Shown: positions 37,377 through 48,968, counted from the first letter of the stretch. The stretch is DNA of 64,000 nt from an uncultured Bacteroidales bacterium (GCA_946186495.1 CAMHNQ010000005.1:1-64000), one strand, 5' to 3'. Made by a program: numbers and translations. Notes: generated by a model from the sequence alone, not told the origin.

Positions 37377-38975
37377 ATGAACAACGCCCGCAAATACCCC
37401 GTCGGCATCCAGACCTTCGAGAGGCTGAGAAAAGAGAACTACCTCTATATCGACAAAACAGATTTGGTTTGGAAGATGACCAAGGAGAGTCCTTTCGTCT
37501 TTCTCAGCCGGCCGCGCCGGTTCGGCAAATCGCTGCTGACAACCACGCTGGATTCGTATTTCAAAGGGCAAAAAGAACTCTTCGAGGGGTTGAAAATCAT
37601 GGACTTGGAGACAGAATGGGAATCGTATCCTGTCATTCATGTCGATTTGAGCACAGTCAAGAACAAACCCTCACCAGATGAGTTGGAACGATCGTTGTCG
37701 CTGATGCTTGAACCCATAGGGGAAATGTTTGGCACGAATGAACGCGAGAAAACCCCCGGCGAGAAACTCCAGGGACTTATCCGTCGCGCCTATAAGCAGA
37801 CGGGCAAGCAGGTGGCCGTCATCATCGACGAGTACGACGCACCGCTGTTGGACAAACTGCACATTCCGCAAGTGCTGGAGGGTTTCCGCAACGTGATGCA
37901 GGAGTTCTTCATCCAGCTCAAGGCCAACGAGGCCATGATCCGCTTCTGCTTCATCACCGGCATCACCAAGTTCTCGCAACTCAGCATCTTCTCCACCATC
38001 AACAACCTCACCAACATCTCGCTGGATGCCAAGTACGCCGCCATTTGCGGTATCACAGAGGAGGAACTCGCCACTGATATGGTCCCCGACATCGCCATGC
38101 TGGCCGAGAAGTACGAATGCACCCCCGAGGAGATGCACGACAAACTGAAAAAACAGTACGACGGTTACCGATTTTCGGAAGAATCGCCTGACCTGTACAA
38201 TCCGTTCAGCCTGCTCAAGAGCTTCAACCAACGTAAAATCGCCAACTACTGGTTCGAGAGCGGCACGCCCACCTTCCTCATCCGCCAGATGCAGCATTTC
38301 CGCACCGACATCACCACGCTGGAGCGCATCGAAGCCTCGGCGACCGCCTTCGACCGCCCCCCGGAGGCCATGAACACCGCCCTGCCGCTGCTCTACCAAA
38401 CCGGATACCTCACCATCAAGGAGTACGACCGGGAGTCCAACTCCTATATCCTGTCCATCCCGAACAACGAGGTCCGCACGGGATTCATCGACGGGCTGAT
38501 CCCCACCTACATCGGGCTGGACGGAAGCTACGTGCAGGATGGCTTCGCCCTGAAGTTCTGGCGCGCCCTGAGAAAGCGCGACATCGACCTCGCCATGAAG
38601 GAGATGAAGGCCTACTTCGCCGGACTGCCCTACGTGGAGGGCTTCCAAAAGAAGTTGGAGCAGGTGAAGAACTACGAGGGGTTCTACGAATGGTCGCTGT
38701 ACCTGATCTTCTCGATGCTCAACGTCTATGTGCGCACCCAAGTCAAGTGCGCGGGCGGCCGCACCGACGTTGTGGTGGAGATGCCCGACACCACCTACGT
38801 CCTCGAACTCAAGGCGAACGGCACGGCGCAGGAGGCCTTGGACCAGATCAACAGCAAGAACTATGCCCTGCCCTACGAGACCGAAGGCCGCCAGGTCGTG
38901 AAGGTCGGCGTGGCGTTCGAGCGGGAGACGATGACGGTGGGGGATTACAAAGTGGAATTAGGAATTAGGAATTAG
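37377..38975 (+). CDS. AAA-ATPase-like / PD-(D/E)XK nuclease superfamily protein
   Basis: YPVGIQTFERLRKENYLYIDKTDLVWKM, FLSRPRRFGKSLLTTTL, C-terminal GGRTDVVVEMPDTTYVLELK. Confidence 0.92.
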   Translation: MNNARKYPVGIQTFERLRKENYLYIDKTDLVWKMTKESPFVFLSRPRRFGKSLLTTTLDSYFKGQKELFEGLKIMDLETEWESYPVIHVDLSTVKNKPSPDELERSLSLMLEPIGEMFGTNEREKTPGEKLQGLIRRAYKQTGKQVAVIIDEYDAPLLDKLHIPQVLEGFRNVMQEFFIQLKANEAMIRFCFITGITKFSQLSIFSTINNLTNISLDAKYAAICGITEEELATDMVPDIAMLAEKYECTPEEMHDKLKKQYDGYRFSEESPDLYNPFSLLKSFNQRKIANYWFESGTPTFLIRQMQHFRTDITTLERIEASATAFDRPPEAMNTALPLLYQTGYLTIKEYDRESNSYILSIPNNEVRTGFIDGLIPTYIGLDGSYVQDGFALKFWRALRKRDIDLAMKEMKAYFAGLPYVEGFQKKLEQVKNYEGFYEWSLYLIFSMLNVYVRTQVKCAGGRTDVVVEMPDTTYVLELKANGTAQEALDQINSKNYALPYETEGRQVVKVGVAFERETMTVGDYKVELGIRN

Positions 38976-39655
38976 GAATTAGGAATTGGGGCTTTCCGTC
39001 GTATAAAACTTGAGTATCCACAACGCTTTCACCGTACAATTTCCTCAGATAGTCCAGGCCCTTGAAAAACGCAGTATGGCAATTGCTTGCCGATTTAATC
39101 TCAAAAGCCGACAGATTGCTGTAAGAACTCTCGGCTATCATATCCACTTCGCTTTGTGACTTGTCACGATAGAAATAAAGATGGGGCGACTTGCCACGGT
39201 GGTAAAATTGTTTCATCATCTCAGAAACCACATAGTTTTCGAAAATCTGCCCCCTGAGCGGATGCGTTGACAGTTTCGCCTCGTTCATTATGCCAAGAAG
39301 ATGGCACAAAAGCCCTGTGTCATAGAAGTAACGCTTGGGAGTCTTCACGATTCGTTTCCCGATATTTCGGAAACATGGAGGCAACGTGAATGTAATGTAT
39401 GAGGTTTCAAGAATACTATTCCAATGCTGGATGGTCTTCATATCCACCCCGATTTCGTTGGACATGTCTGAAGGGACGAACATGCAGCCACCTCTGCCGG
39501 CTGAAAGTCGGATGAACTGCGTGAACGACGATAAGTTTTTCACATTGATTAGCTGGCGCAAATCCCTTTCGATATAGGTGGAATAATACGCCGAACAAAT
39601 GTCGGCTGGCGGAAGGCTGTGCGCCCACACAGCTGGGAATCCGCCCCGCAAGATT
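38965..39655 (-). pseudogene. C-terminal fragment of a DUF4143 ATPase
   Basis: LRGGFPAV...YYSTYIERDLRQLINVKNLSSFTQFIRLSAGR...SEVDMIAESSYSNLSAFEIKSA; no Walker motifs; upstream end abuts a palindrome. Confidence 0.8.
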
Positions 39656-39656
39656 G

Positions 39657-39695
39657 AGGGTGTGTCAAAAGTCTCGTTTTGGCACACCCTCTTCT
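39657..39695. repeat. palindrome gagggtgtgtcaaaagtctcgttttggcacaccctctt
   Basis: Second copy of the 36524 hairpin, at the truncation point of the DUF4143 fragment. Confidence 0.85.
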
Positions 39696-39895
39696 TGCAT
39701 AACTTGGACGGGAGGACATCGCCTTCGTCAACGCACTGTTGCGCCACCGTGCAGGAGAAAACGAACTTCCACGGGTTCAGCACCTCAACCCCATTTCATA
39801 CAACATCACACCCATTTCATACAACGGGAGCCTCAACGGTTCACGACCGGCAAGGGACAATGCTATCTTTGCCGCGTATTTCAAAAACCAAGGCA

Positions 39896-40909
39896 ATGAG
39901 AAAAACCATCCTGATGTGCGCCGCCGTGTTTTTGTGCCTGACCGGCTGCCGCCACAAAAACCCGTACAACAAGCTGTATAGCGGGGAGAACTCCGTCTAT
40001 TACTGGCAAACCTGGTACAGCACCAATAATTACGAGAAACGGTTCCTCGATGACCACAACATCCAAACGATGTACATCCGATTCTTCGACGTGGAGCCCA
40101 ACTACGGGTGGAACGACCACGACAAATGCCGACCCGTGGCCACCATCACGCTCTCCGACGACGAGACGCTTCGCCAATTCAACGTCGTGCCGGTGGTCTT
40201 CATCACCCCGGAGGCCATCGTGGAATACGAGTCCTTCACCGACCACCTGGCGCACCGCATCCACGCGATGTGCGTCAAAAACAGCCTCGAAATCAAGGAA
40301 GTGCAGTTCGACTGCGACTGGACCACCAGCACCCGCAAGGCCTACTTCCAGTTTCTCGTCGAGGTGCGGGAGGCACTGGAGAAATACTTCGGGAAGGACA
40401 TCGCCGTCTCCTCCACCATCAGATTGCACCAGCTCGCGCAAACTCCTCCTGCTGTCGATTACGGCGTGCTGATGTGCTACAACACCGGCGACTTCAAGGA
40501 TTTCAACACCCGGAACGCCATTCTCGACCCCAAGGACGTGCAGCCTTACGTGAAGTACCTGAATAACTATGCGCTTCCGCTGAAACTCGCCCTGCCCGCC
40601 TACAGCTGGACCGTGGAGTTCGATGCCAAAAAGTCGTTTCTGCGACTGAACCGGTTCCAAAACGATTACGACAATTACGACTCCACCATGCTGAAAAAGC
40701 TGGACAACGGGATGTACGAGATTCTCGGGGAGGTTCCCGACAACGCCCTGAAGTATATCCGACACGAGGAGGTGTCCGCCAAGACCATCCTGGAGGCGAA
40801 GGATCTGGTGGAACAACACTACGGCAAGATGCCCATCGTGCTCTATCATTTGGATTCCGTGCAACTTTCAAAATACAACGACGATGAACTCAAGGCTTTT
40901 TTTGATTAG
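39896..40909 (+). CDS. lipoprotein with TIM-barrel-like (DUF3142-like) domain
   Basis: MRKTILMCAAVFLCLTGC lipobox; KEVQFDCDWTTSTRKAYFQFL, VDYGVLMCYNTGDF, LKLALPAYSW. Confidence 0.65.
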   Translation: MRKTILMCAAVFLCLTGCRHKNPYNKLYSGENSVYYWQTWYSTNNYEKRFLDDHNIQTMYIRFFDVEPNYGWNDHDKCRPVATITLSDDETLRQFNVVPVVFITPEAIVEYESFTDHLAHRIHAMCVKNSLEIKEVQFDCDWTTSTRKAYFQFLVEVREALEKYFGKDIAVSSTIRLHQLAQTPPAVDYGVLMCYNTGDFKDFNTRNAILDPKDVQPYVKYLNNYALPLKLALPAYSWTVEFDAKKSFLRLNRFQNDYDNYDSTMLKKLDNGMYEILGEVPDNALKYIRHEEVSAKTILEAKDLVEQHYGKMPIVLYHLDSVQLSKYNDDELKAFFD

Positions 40910-43352
40910 CGGCATCCTGCTTGTCGGCAGTCTGACCGCCGCTGCCTGCGGCGAGCCCTCCCCTATCGAACCGCAATGGCACTGGTTTTTCTACACCGGA
41001 CACAACTACCCCGCCATGGAGTGGCAGCAAAAGCTTAACCTGGCGTTCCGCGAAGAGAACATCGCCTTCTGGCACAACCGCGTGAAAGAGTCGGTGACGC
41101 GCAAAGAGGTGGAGAAGGCGTTATATGACGTATATCTACTTAACGATCAAACCACTAACAAGTTCTTCCGTTATCTCTACGACCACCACGACACCGAAGC
41201 CGTCCGCTACTGGACCTTGCTGAAAACCACCGACACAGCCTACATCCATCAGGCGGTGTGGGAGCAGTCGGTCTGGTATTACAGCGAAAAGACCGGCGAG
41301 CGGTATTGGTATGACGAAGACGACCTGCCGCCATACGACCTGAGCATCTCGCAGGTGAAGGCGATGAACGAGGGTGCCATCCGCAGCTGCTCCGACCCTG
41401 ACCTCCGCAACCGTTTCCTGCTGCAGGTCATCCGTAAGTGCTTCTATGCAAATGATTATCAAGGATGTATAATTCTTTGGGAACGTTACGGGAAACAAGT
41501 GCCGGAAAGCGTGTTACGGAGACAATGCCTGAACTACTACGGCGGTGCGCTGCGGCGGGTGGACCGCGATGCGGAGGCGGCCATCGTCTATGCCAGCATC
41601 GGATTCTACGACCCGAGGCTCCACTACGATGTGGAGGTCTTGCGGAAAATCTATGAGAAAGAGCCTGATAGCAAGGCATTTGAGTTTATGGTACAGGAGT
41701 TCGTCAACACCTACTTCGACCAATGCAGTCACGAGAGTTACGAGCCTCCCTACAGCTATAGCAACCCGCACTTCTGCCAGATTCCCGACAGACGGAAGTC
41801 GGAGGCCTTCAACGCGCTGGCGGACGAGATCCTGCGTGAAAGGAAGAACCGCAACCCAGCCCTGTGGGTCTCCGCCAAGGCCGCCCTCGCCTACATCAAC
41901 GGGGAAACCGACACCGCCCTGCGGCTCATCACTGAGGCGAACAGGTTGCGGGGAAGCGACGCCGTGAAGGACAACATCCGCATGATGCGACTCGTGTTCA
42001 ACAGCACCCGCAACGACATCGACGCCGACTACGAGGCTCGTCTTCTCCCCGATCTGAAATGGTTAGTGAGCACCATCAACAAGGAGGGCGTGCCACGTTG
42101 GTGGGAGTATGACATGGGCACTGCCATTCCGGAAGACACCAACTTCACAGCCCTCCACCACATCAAGATACTGCGCCGCACCATCCTGTTAGGCGTCATC
42201 CCGCATTTCGAGCGGCGCGGGATGGCGTTCAAAAGCTTGGCCTATCTGAACCTGTACGAGGAAATCATGATGGACAACGACGACAGGAAAGAGCGGGAAT
42301 TCGCCCGGAAGGGACTGCTTCGCGAGGGCCTCAACCAAGATGGATGCACCGTCTATTTCCACCCGCCGTTCTACCGGGAGGTGGTGCTTTTCGAAAGCGA
42401 CTTCGATTACCTGCACGAGCACGACTACGGCACTCTTCTCGCAACGAGGAACTTCCAAGTGGCCGACTCCATCTCCTGGCGGAAGAGTTTCGACTACGGC
42501 ACTATGTTCTTCAGCTATATGGACACCACCAGCATCGCCAATGTACGGCAATACTTGCGGTTCATGCGGTCGGGCGGCAGGACGGCGGCAGAGAAATTCG
42601 TCCTGCAGCACAGCTACCGCGACCCCAGCTTCTACAACGAGCTGATTGCGACCAAACACATGCGGCTGGAACAGTATGACTCCGCATTGGTCTATCTGCG
42701 CAAGATGTCCCCCGACTTCCCGAAGAAGCAGAACATCGCCGACTATATCGGGACGAAGCACCGCAACCCGTTCGCCGAAGGCTGGATCACGCGGAAGCTG
42801 AACAAGGCGAACTTCGGGCTGCCCTTCAACCCGGCGGCAGAATACGACCGGAACGCCGGCAAAAAGGCTTTCTGCCAGCTGATGCTGCGGTTGCGGAAAA
42901 TGGCCGAGACAGACTCTTCAGCGGAAATGCGGGCCAAGGCCGCCTACGCCTATGCCGTGGGACTCTTCCGCAGCACCATCGGTAACGCCTGGGCCCTGTG
43001 CTACTACGAGAACGGATGGAACTACAGCTACCATAACTTCGGGGAAGAATCGGATGACGACCAGTCCATCGAAGCGGATGTGCACCGGCGGGTGGACAAG
43101 TGGTTAGACAAGGCTTTACAGTATGACAGGGATGACCTCTTCACCACCAAGTGCAAGGTGCTGCACAGCCGGGAGCGGAAGGCGCTGGAGCATGAGGTTA
43201 AAAATACCGTCACGTGGGGATCGTACACGTACACTTCCACCGAGAAAGAGTTCATCCCCGAAGTGCGCGAGCTGCTCTGCGACCGCGCCAGCGATTACGA
43301 CTACAGCCCGCTTTGCACGGCGGAATGGCGGAAAAGCGTGTGGTATTATTGA
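40884..43352 (+). CDS. large hypothetical lipoprotein, translationally overlapping the upstream gene
   Basis: MNSRLFLISGILLVGSLTAAACG lipobox; 822 aa, 26-bp overlap with the preceding CDS. Confidence 0.75.
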   Translation: MNSRLFLISGILLVGSLTAAACGEPSPIEPQWHWFFYTGHNYPAMEWQQKLNLAFREENIAFWHNRVKESVTRKEVEKALYDVYLLNDQTTNKFFRYLYDHHDTEAVRYWTLLKTTDTAYIHQAVWEQSVWYYSEKTGERYWYDEDDLPPYDLSISQVKAMNEGAIRSCSDPDLRNRFLLQVIRKCFYANDYQGCIILWERYGKQVPESVLRRQCLNYYGGALRRVDRDAEAAIVYASIGFYDPRLHYDVEVLRKIYEKEPDSKAFEFMVQEFVNTYFDQCSHESYEPPYSYSNPHFCQIPDRRKSEAFNALADEILRERKNRNPALWVSAKAALAYINGETDTALRLITEANRLRGSDAVKDNIRMMRLVFNSTRNDIDADYEARLLPDLKWLVSTINKEGVPRWWEYDMGTAIPEDTNFTALHHIKILRRTILLGVIPHFERRGMAFKSLAYLNLYEEIMMDNDDRKEREFARKGLLREGLNQDGCTVYFHPPFYREVVLFESDFDYLHEHDYGTLLATRNFQVADSISWRKSFDYGTMFFSYMDTTSIANVRQYLRFMRSGGRTAAEKFVLQHSYRDPSFYNELIATKHMRLEQYDSALVYLRKMSPDFPKKQNIADYIGTKHRNPFAEGWITRKLNKANFGLPFNPAAEYDRNAGKKAFCQLMLRLRKMAETDSSAEMRAKAAYAYAVGLFRSTIGNAWALCYYENGWNYSYHNFGEESDDDQSIEADVHRRVDKWLDKALQYDRDDLFTTKCKVLHSRERKALEHEVKNTVTWGSYTYTSTEKEFIPEVRELLCDRASDYDYSPLCTAEWRKSVWYY

Positions 43353-43419
43353 CGGTTAAGGGTTATGGTTTATGGTTTATGGTTAAAAAAATGTATCTTT
43401 GCGCCGAAAAATTGGAACG

Positions 43420-43791
43420 ATGTCCGACTTTCTGACCATATCCAACGCCAATGAGCTGGTCCGCATCCCGGCGGAGGGCCTGGCCTATATCGAGAGCGAG
43501 GGCAACTACTCGGACATCTTCACCTGCGACGGGGGAAAGCGCACCGTCACCGTGCAGTTAGGCATCCTCGAAGAGATGATCCACCAGCAGTTCCAAAGGC
43601 CCGACGAGTTTGCACGCATCGGCAAGAGCCTGATTGTCAACCTGAAACTCATCCACTACATCAACCCCGCAAAGAAACAGCTCATCCTGTCGGACTGCCG
43701 CACTTTCAAATTCAGTCTGGAGGCCTCTAAAGAAGCCTTGAAAAAACTGAAGGAGTATTTCGAAAAAGAACATAACGATGAAACATTTTGA
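43420..43791 (+). CDS. LytTR DNA-binding domain protein
   Basis: IPAEGLAYIESEGNYSDIFT...FARIGKSLIVNLKLIHYINPAKKQLILSD. Confidence 0.88.
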   Translation: MSDFLTISNANELVRIPAEGLAYIESEGNYSDIFTCDGGKRTVTVQLGILEEMIHQQFQRPDEFARIGKSLIVNLKLIHYINPAKKQLILSDCRTFKFSLEASKEALKKLKEYFEKEHNDETF

Positions 43792-44653
43792 CGATATAGA
43801 CGACGATGAAATCCGAATCATCGGGAACGAGAAACAGACAGTGCCGGCACCGCGCAAGCCATTCTGGCAACGATGGTGGGTGTGGGCGGTCTGCGCAGCT
43901 GTCTGGCTGTTCCTTGCCCTCGTCATCATTTTTGTGACGAAAGGCGGCAGCCGGCCCAAACGCCCTGCCGCTGGACAGGCTCTTGAATCCGAAACTGTTG
44001 CCGTCCCCCCGACGGTCTCGAAGACCGGAAGCGCCGTCGTGCTCGTCCGCGACACGACCGTCAACGATGTGCCGCTGCGTCTCCGCACGCCCGTGAACGC
44101 CCTGCCCGAACTCATTGTCGGCATCCCCGACAGCACCGACGGAAGCCTACTCCTCACTTTCCAGGCCGCCGACATCCGCGCCGACAACCACGGGATTGTG
44201 GGGGCTTTCGTATGCAAGGGGGAGTTGCTGTCGCGCGGCGTCGCCAAAAAGGGGTTTTGCGCCATACTGGACGACAACATCCAACTCGGCATGGCGGAAA
44301 GCACCCCGTTGTTCGAGGAAGCCATCAACAAGGAGGGTTACTTCTTCCGCCAGTACCCGTTGGTGGAAAACGGCCAGATGGTGGAGAACAAGCCCAAGGG
44401 GAAAGCCCTCCGGCATGCCCTCTGCGAACTGGAAGGCCGGATCACGGTGATCAGCAGCCTTGACAAAGAGTCGTTCCACGACTTCGCGCAGGCATTGGAG
44501 GATCTCGGCGTGGAGAACGCCCTCGCACTCACCGGTGGTGACGCTTATGGATTCCTTCGCGATGACAACAGCGGTCTCCAGTCCTGGGGTAACGTTCGCG
44601 TATGGGGAAATGCCCCTAACGTGAACTTCATTGCATGGCGAAGGGCGAAGTAG
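43778..44653 (+). CDS. phosphodiester-glycosidase-like membrane-anchored protein
   Basis: Single TM segment; NKEGYFFRQYPLVENGQ...ENALALTGGDAYGF resembles the NAGPA fold pattern. Confidence 0.5.
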   Translation: MKHFDDIDDDEIRIIGNEKQTVPAPRKPFWQRWWVWAVCAAVWLFLALVIIFVTKGGSRPKRPAAGQALESETVAVPPTVSKTGSAVVLVRDTTVNDVPLRLRTPVNALPELIVGIPDSTDGSLLLTFQAADIRADNHGIVGAFVCKGELLSRGVAKKGFCAILDDNIQLGMAESTPLFEEAINKEGYFFRQYPLVENGQMVENKPKGKALRHALCELEGRITVISSLDKESFHDFAQALEDLGVENALALTGGDAYGFLRDDNSGLQSWGNVRVWGNAPNVNFIAWRRAK

Positions 44654-44697
44654 GGATGCGCATGGCATTTCCGACGGAAACGCAAAATTGCACAACC

Positions 44698-45837
44698 CTA
44701 TCTCATGTACTCACGCATATCCAGACTCATGATCGGATCGAAAGCGCTCTCATTGGAAGTCTCAGTCCTGAGGAAGACGGTCGCCGCCACCCCGGAGGTT
44801 CTGTCGGGCACGACACGCACATCGATGACATCGTGGAAATCGGCACGGAATTTCGCCTCGTCAAAGGCCATTTCCTCACAACCAGCAGGCAGGTCAAGCA
44901 CCGTGAAAGCATACGTAAGCGTCTCTTTTTCCTTCCACATCTCCTCTTTAGAGACATGCGTCCCGCGCAGATAGGAGAGCATCGGGTGACAGCCGCTGAT
45001 GAACACTTGCAACTCATTCAGGCAGAAGCCAGTGAAACGCAACGGATTAATCTCTATCGGCACCGCCTTTTTGCCATCATAACGGAACTCTATGTGCATG
45101 GGGAAGTTACGGAGATGCAACGTGCGGTTGAGGTTCGTCAGAAACTGGGTGAACGACTCCTCATAACGGTCGAACAGCGTCCGGCTCGTCATATACAGGC
45201 GGTCGGAGGTGTCTGACTCGTCGATGAACTTGTGGTGGAAGATGTTCAGAATCACCGGAGTCTCATTTTCGTCGTAGTAGGTGTCGACGGCAAATTCTTC
45301 GCCATGGATATACTCCTCGATGAGGAAACGGCTACGGCCGACCACAAACTCAGGGAAATCGGCCTTGGCGTTGGCAAAGTCGCGCAACAACGCCTCCACT
45401 GCGCGATGATAATCCTCCGGAGTGCGCACCACAAAGACGCCTTTGCTCAAAAAGCCGACGGAGGGCTTGATGACACAAGGGAACACGAGAGCATTTGTGT
45501 CAAGATTTTCCAGCTCTTTGATTCCCACCTCTTTGAAGAAAAAATCAGGATAGATGTCCCGGCAAATGCCCCTGAATGCGGACTTGTCTTTCACCAAAGA
45601 GATACTGTCCAAAAAGGGTTTGTCCGTGATATGTTCGTAAATCCATCCGAGAGCATTCTCGGAGACGGTATATAGTTTCCCAACCTCATTGTACATATCA
45701 CTGAATGCTTCATCATCCAAGATATTACCGGACGGGACGCGCAATGCGGACATCTCATTACGCAGCACTGGCAGGTTGTTTTTCATTATCGTTTCAACCA
45801 TCATGTCAGATGCAAAGGGTCTTTCCAATATAACCAT
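44698..45837 (-). CDS. ATP-grasp domain protein
   Basis: FPCVIKPSVGFLSKGVFVV, FLIEEYIHGEEFAVDTYYDE, HIEFRYDGKKAVPIEINPLRF. Confidence 0.85.
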   Translation of the reverse strand: MVILERPFASDMMVETIMKNNLPVLRNEMSALRVPSGNILDDEAFSDMYNEVGKLYTVSENALGWIYEHITDKPFLDSISLVKDKSAFRGICRDIYPDFFFKEVGIKELENLDTNALVFPCVIKPSVGFLSKGVFVVRTPEDYHRAVEALLRDFANAKADFPEFVVGRSRFLIEEYIHGEEFAVDTYYDENETPVILNIFHHKFIDESDTSDRLYMTSRTLFDRYEESFTQFLTNLNRTLHLRNFPMHIEFRYDGKKAVPIEINPLRFTGFCLNELQVFISGCHPMLSYLRGTHVSKEEMWKEKETLTYAFTVLDLPAGCEEMAFDEAKFRADFHDVIDVRVVPDRTSGVAATVFLRTETSNESAFDPIMSLDMREYMR

Positions 45838-45924
45838 AATTCCAAATAATCGTTTATTAAAAATTCCACACAAAAAAAGCGATGTCTTCAGAACACCGCT
45901 TTTTCAACATATTAACTACCATTA

Positions 45925-46416
45925 TTACTCAGCGGCAGGAGCTTCAACTTCTGCTGCCTGGGTCCCTTCTGCGACGTTTTCAGCGGGAGCAGCGGTTTTT
46001 TTGCTGCTACGGCGCGTGCGGGTAGATTTCTTCTTGGTTTTCTCCACCGTGTAGGTTTCATTGAAATCCACAAACTCGATGATGCACATTTCGGCGTTGT
46101 CACCCTTGCGGAATCCGGTCTTCAGGATGCGGGTATAACCGCCGGGACGGTCCATGATTCTGGGGGAGATTTCACGGAACAGCTCAGTCACAGCATACTT
46201 GTTCTGCAATTCAGAGAAAACCATACGACGTGAGTGGGTCGTGTCTTCCTTTGAGCGGGTCACGATGGGTTCCACGTATGTTCTCAACGCCTTTGCCTTA
46301 GCCAAAGTAGTGCTGATTCTCTTATGCATAATCAGAGAGGTTGCCATATTGGACATCATGGCCTTTCTGTGTGCATCTTTTCTTCCTAAATGGTTAATTT
46401 TCTTAGCGTGTCTCAT
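45925..46416 (-). CDS. rplQ: 50S ribosomal protein L17
   Basis: [29 protein letters not shown]. Confidence 0.97.
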   Translation of the reverse strand: MRHAKKINHLGRKDAHRKAMMSNMATSLIMHKRISTTLAKAKALRTYVEPIVTRSKEDTTHSRRMVFSELQNKYAVTELFREISPRIMDRPGGYTRILKTGFRKGDNAEMCIIEFVDFNETYTVEKTKKKSTRTRRSSKKTAAPAENVAEGTQAAEVEAPAAE

Positions 46417-46420
46417 TGTT

Positions 46421-47416
46421 CTATTCGTTATCTATATTATACTTTTCTACATTCATACCAAATTCCAGACCTTTGTTGTGCACCAGCTCCTCGAGTTCGG
46501 CAAGTGACTTTTTGCCGAAGTTACGGAACTTGAGCAGGTCAGCCTTATGGAACGCCACCAAGTCTCCCAATGTCTCAAGTTCTGCGGACTTCAGGCAGTT
46601 GAGGGCTCTGACGGAGAGATCCATGTCTATCAGCTTGGCTTGCAGAATCTGACGGATGTTTTTCTCATTATCCTCGGAGACCTCAGGGCTTTCGCTCTGT
46701 TCGGTGGCATCGAGGGATATGTTCTCGTCAGAGAGCAGTGCAAAGTGCTGGATAAGGATCTTGGCAGCCTCTTGGATGGCATCTTTAGGATGGATGGATC
46801 CGTCCGTCTCGATTTCCAGAATCAGCTTCTCAAAGTCGGTTTTCTGTTCCACACGATAGGGTTCGATAGTGTATTTCACGTTTCGAATCGGCGTATGGGT
46901 GGAGTCAACGGCAATCACGTCAATGCCATCATGCATCTGGCGGTTGTCTTCCACAGGAACATAGCCGCGGCCTTTGTCGATGGTGATTTCCATATTCAGG
47001 CGGACGGTGGGCTCCATGCGGCAAATCAACAGGTCGGGATTCTGCACTTGGAAGTAGTTGAGGTAGCGGTTCATGTCGCCTGCGGTGAACGTGTCCTGGC
47101 CGCTGATGACGATGGAGACCTTCTCGGAGGAGTAACCTTCTACTTTGTTCTTGAGACGAACCTGTTTGAGGTTCAGCACAATATCCAGCACATCCTCCAT
47201 CACTCCGGGAATTGAGGAGAATTCCTGGGAGACTCCCTCGATTTTCACGGACGTGATGGCATAGCCTTCCAATGAAGAGAGCAACACGCGGCGCAGTGCA
47301 TTGCCTACGGTGACACCGAAGCCCTGTTGCAGCGGACGAAATTCAAATATGCCATGAAATTCGTCGGCCTCATTCATGATGACCTTATCGGGTTTTTGAA
47401 ATGTTAATATTGCCAT
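46421..47416 (-). CDS. rpoA: RNA polymerase alpha subunit
   Basis: [21 protein letters not shown]-terminal [20 protein letters not shown]. Confidence 0.98.
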   Translation of the reverse strand: MAILTFQKPDKVIMNEADEFHGIFEFRPLQQGFGVTVGNALRRVLLSSLEGYAITSVKIEGVSQEFSSIPGVMEDVLDIVLNLKQVRLKNKVEGYSSEKVSIVISGQDTFTAGDMNRYLNYFQVQNPDLLICRMEPTVRLNMEITIDKGRGYVPVEDNRQMHDGIDVIAVDSTHTPIRNVKYTIEPYRVEQKTDFEKLILEIETDGSIHPKDAIQEAAKILIQHFALLSDENISLDATEQSESPEVSEDNEKNIRQILQAKLIDMDLSVRALNCLKSAELETLGDLVAFHKADLLKFRNFGKKSLAELEELVHNKGLEFGMNVEKYNIDNE

Positions 47417-47538
47417 TTTTGTCTGTTTTTTGTGATTTGTGAACTGTGATGTGTGATTTGTGAACTGTGAACTGTGAACTGAAATTCTTTAGGGAACGGT
47501 TCTCAAATCACGTATCACCAACCACTAATCACTGATTA

Positions 47539-48144
47539 CTACTTAGAATACAACTCAACGATGGCCTGTTCGTTGATGGTCTCGGGAATCTCCTCTCTCT
47601 GGGGATATTGCATGAACTTGCCGACTTTGAGGTTGCCGTCCCACTCCAGCCAGGCATAGTTCATTGCCTTGCCGCTGAGGGAGTTCTCAATAACCTCGAG
47701 GGATTTGGAGCGTTCGCGGACTTCCACGATGTCGCCGGGCCTCAGCAGCATTGAGGGGATGTTGCAGATGATGCCGTTGACCGTGATGTGGCGGTGGGTG
47801 ACAAGCTGACGGGCGGCGTTGCGTGTCCGGGCGATGCCGAGGCGGTACACCACATTGTCGAGGCGTGACTCGATGAGTTGCATCAGGTTCTGGCCGGTGA
47901 TGCCCTTCATGCGGGATGCCTGGTGGAACAGTTTACGGAACTGACGTTCCAGGATACCGTAGGTGTATTTGGCTTTCTGTTTCTCCTGCAGCTGCATGCC
48001 GTACTCAGAGAGTTTCGTGCGTCTGCGAGACTGACCATGCTGACCCGGGGCATAGTTCTTTCTCTCGAAATATTTGTCGGGACCGTAGATGGGTTCCTTG
48101 AATTTTCTTGCGATTTTCGTTTTGGGTCCTGTATATCTTGCCAT
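47539..48144 (-). CDS. rpsD: 30S ribosomal protein S4
   Basis: [15 protein letters not shown]...[31 protein letters not shown]. Confidence 0.98.
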   Translation of the reverse strand: MARYTGPKTKIARKFKEPIYGPDKYFERKNYAPGQHGQSRRRTKLSEYGMQLQEKQKAKYTYGILERQFRKLFHQASRMKGITGQNLMQLIESRLDNVVYRLGIARTRNAARQLVTHRHITVNGIICNIPSMLLRPGDIVEVRERSKSLEVIENSLSGKAMNYAWLEWDGNLKVGKFMQYPQREEIPETINEQAIVELYSK

Positions 48145-48174
48145 AATCTATGTTTTTTCGATGATGAATAATAA

Positions 48175-48564
48175 TTATACTCTTCTGTGTTTCGGAGGAC
48201 GACAGCCGTTGTGAGGCAGCGGGGTGACATCCGTGATCTCCTCAACGATTATACCCGTGGTGTTGATGGAGCGGATTGCAGACTCGCGGCCTTGTCCCGG
48301 ACCTTTAACGTAAACCTTCACTCTGCGCAAACCCAAGTCGTAGGCCACTTTCGCGCAGTCTTGAGCCACCATCTGGGCTGCATAGGGCGTGTTTTTCTTG
48401 GAACCTCTGTATCCCATCTTGCCGGCGGATGACCAGGAGATGACCTGGCCGTCGTTGTTGGTGAGGGAAACGATCACGTTGTTGAAAGAAGCATAGATAA
48501 ACGCCTTACCTGAAGCCTCGATTCTAACGACTCTCTTCTTCGTTGTTTTTGTATTTTTTGCCAT
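48175..48564 (-). CDS. rpsK: 30S ribosomal protein S11
   Basis: [40 protein letters not shown]. Confidence 0.98.
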   Translation of the reverse strand: MAKNTKTTKKRVVRIEASGKAFIYASFNNVIVSLTNNDGQVISWSSAGKMGYRGSKKNTPYAAQMVAQDCAKVAYDLGLRRVKVYVKGPGQGRESAIRSINTTGIIVEEITDVTPLPHNGCRPPKHRRV

Positions 48565-48593
48565 ACTGATATTATTCTATCCGTGATTAATAA

Positions 48594-48968
48594 CTACTTG
48601 GTCGCTTTCTTCTTGTTGGCGACAGTTTTCTTACGGCCCTTACGCGTACGGGCGTTGTTCTTGGTGCTCTGGCCGCGGACCGGCAAACCCAAACGGTGAC
48701 GAATGCCTCTGTAGCAACCGATATCCATCAATCGTTTGATGTTCATCTGCTCCTCGGATCTGAGCGGACCTTCCACTTTCAACTCATTCACTAATCCACG
48801 AATCATTGCCAACTCATCGTCGTTCCATTCATTTACCTTTTTATCCCAGCTGATGCCGGCTTTGCTCAGAATCTTCTGCGCAGTGCTTCTGCCGATTCCG
48901 TAAATATAGGTCAAGCCGATTTCACCGTGTTTGTTCTTAGGTAAATCAATACCTGCAATTCTTGCCAT
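48594..48968 (-). CDS. rpsM: 30S ribosomal protein S13
   Basis: [34 protein letters not shown]. Confidence 0.98.
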   Translation of the reverse strand: MARIAGIDLPKNKHGEIGLTYIYGIGRSTAQKILSKAGISWDKKVNEWNDDELAMIRGLVNELKVEGPLRSEEQMNIKRLMDIGCYRGIRHRLGLPVRGQSTKNNARTRKGRKKTVANKKKATK

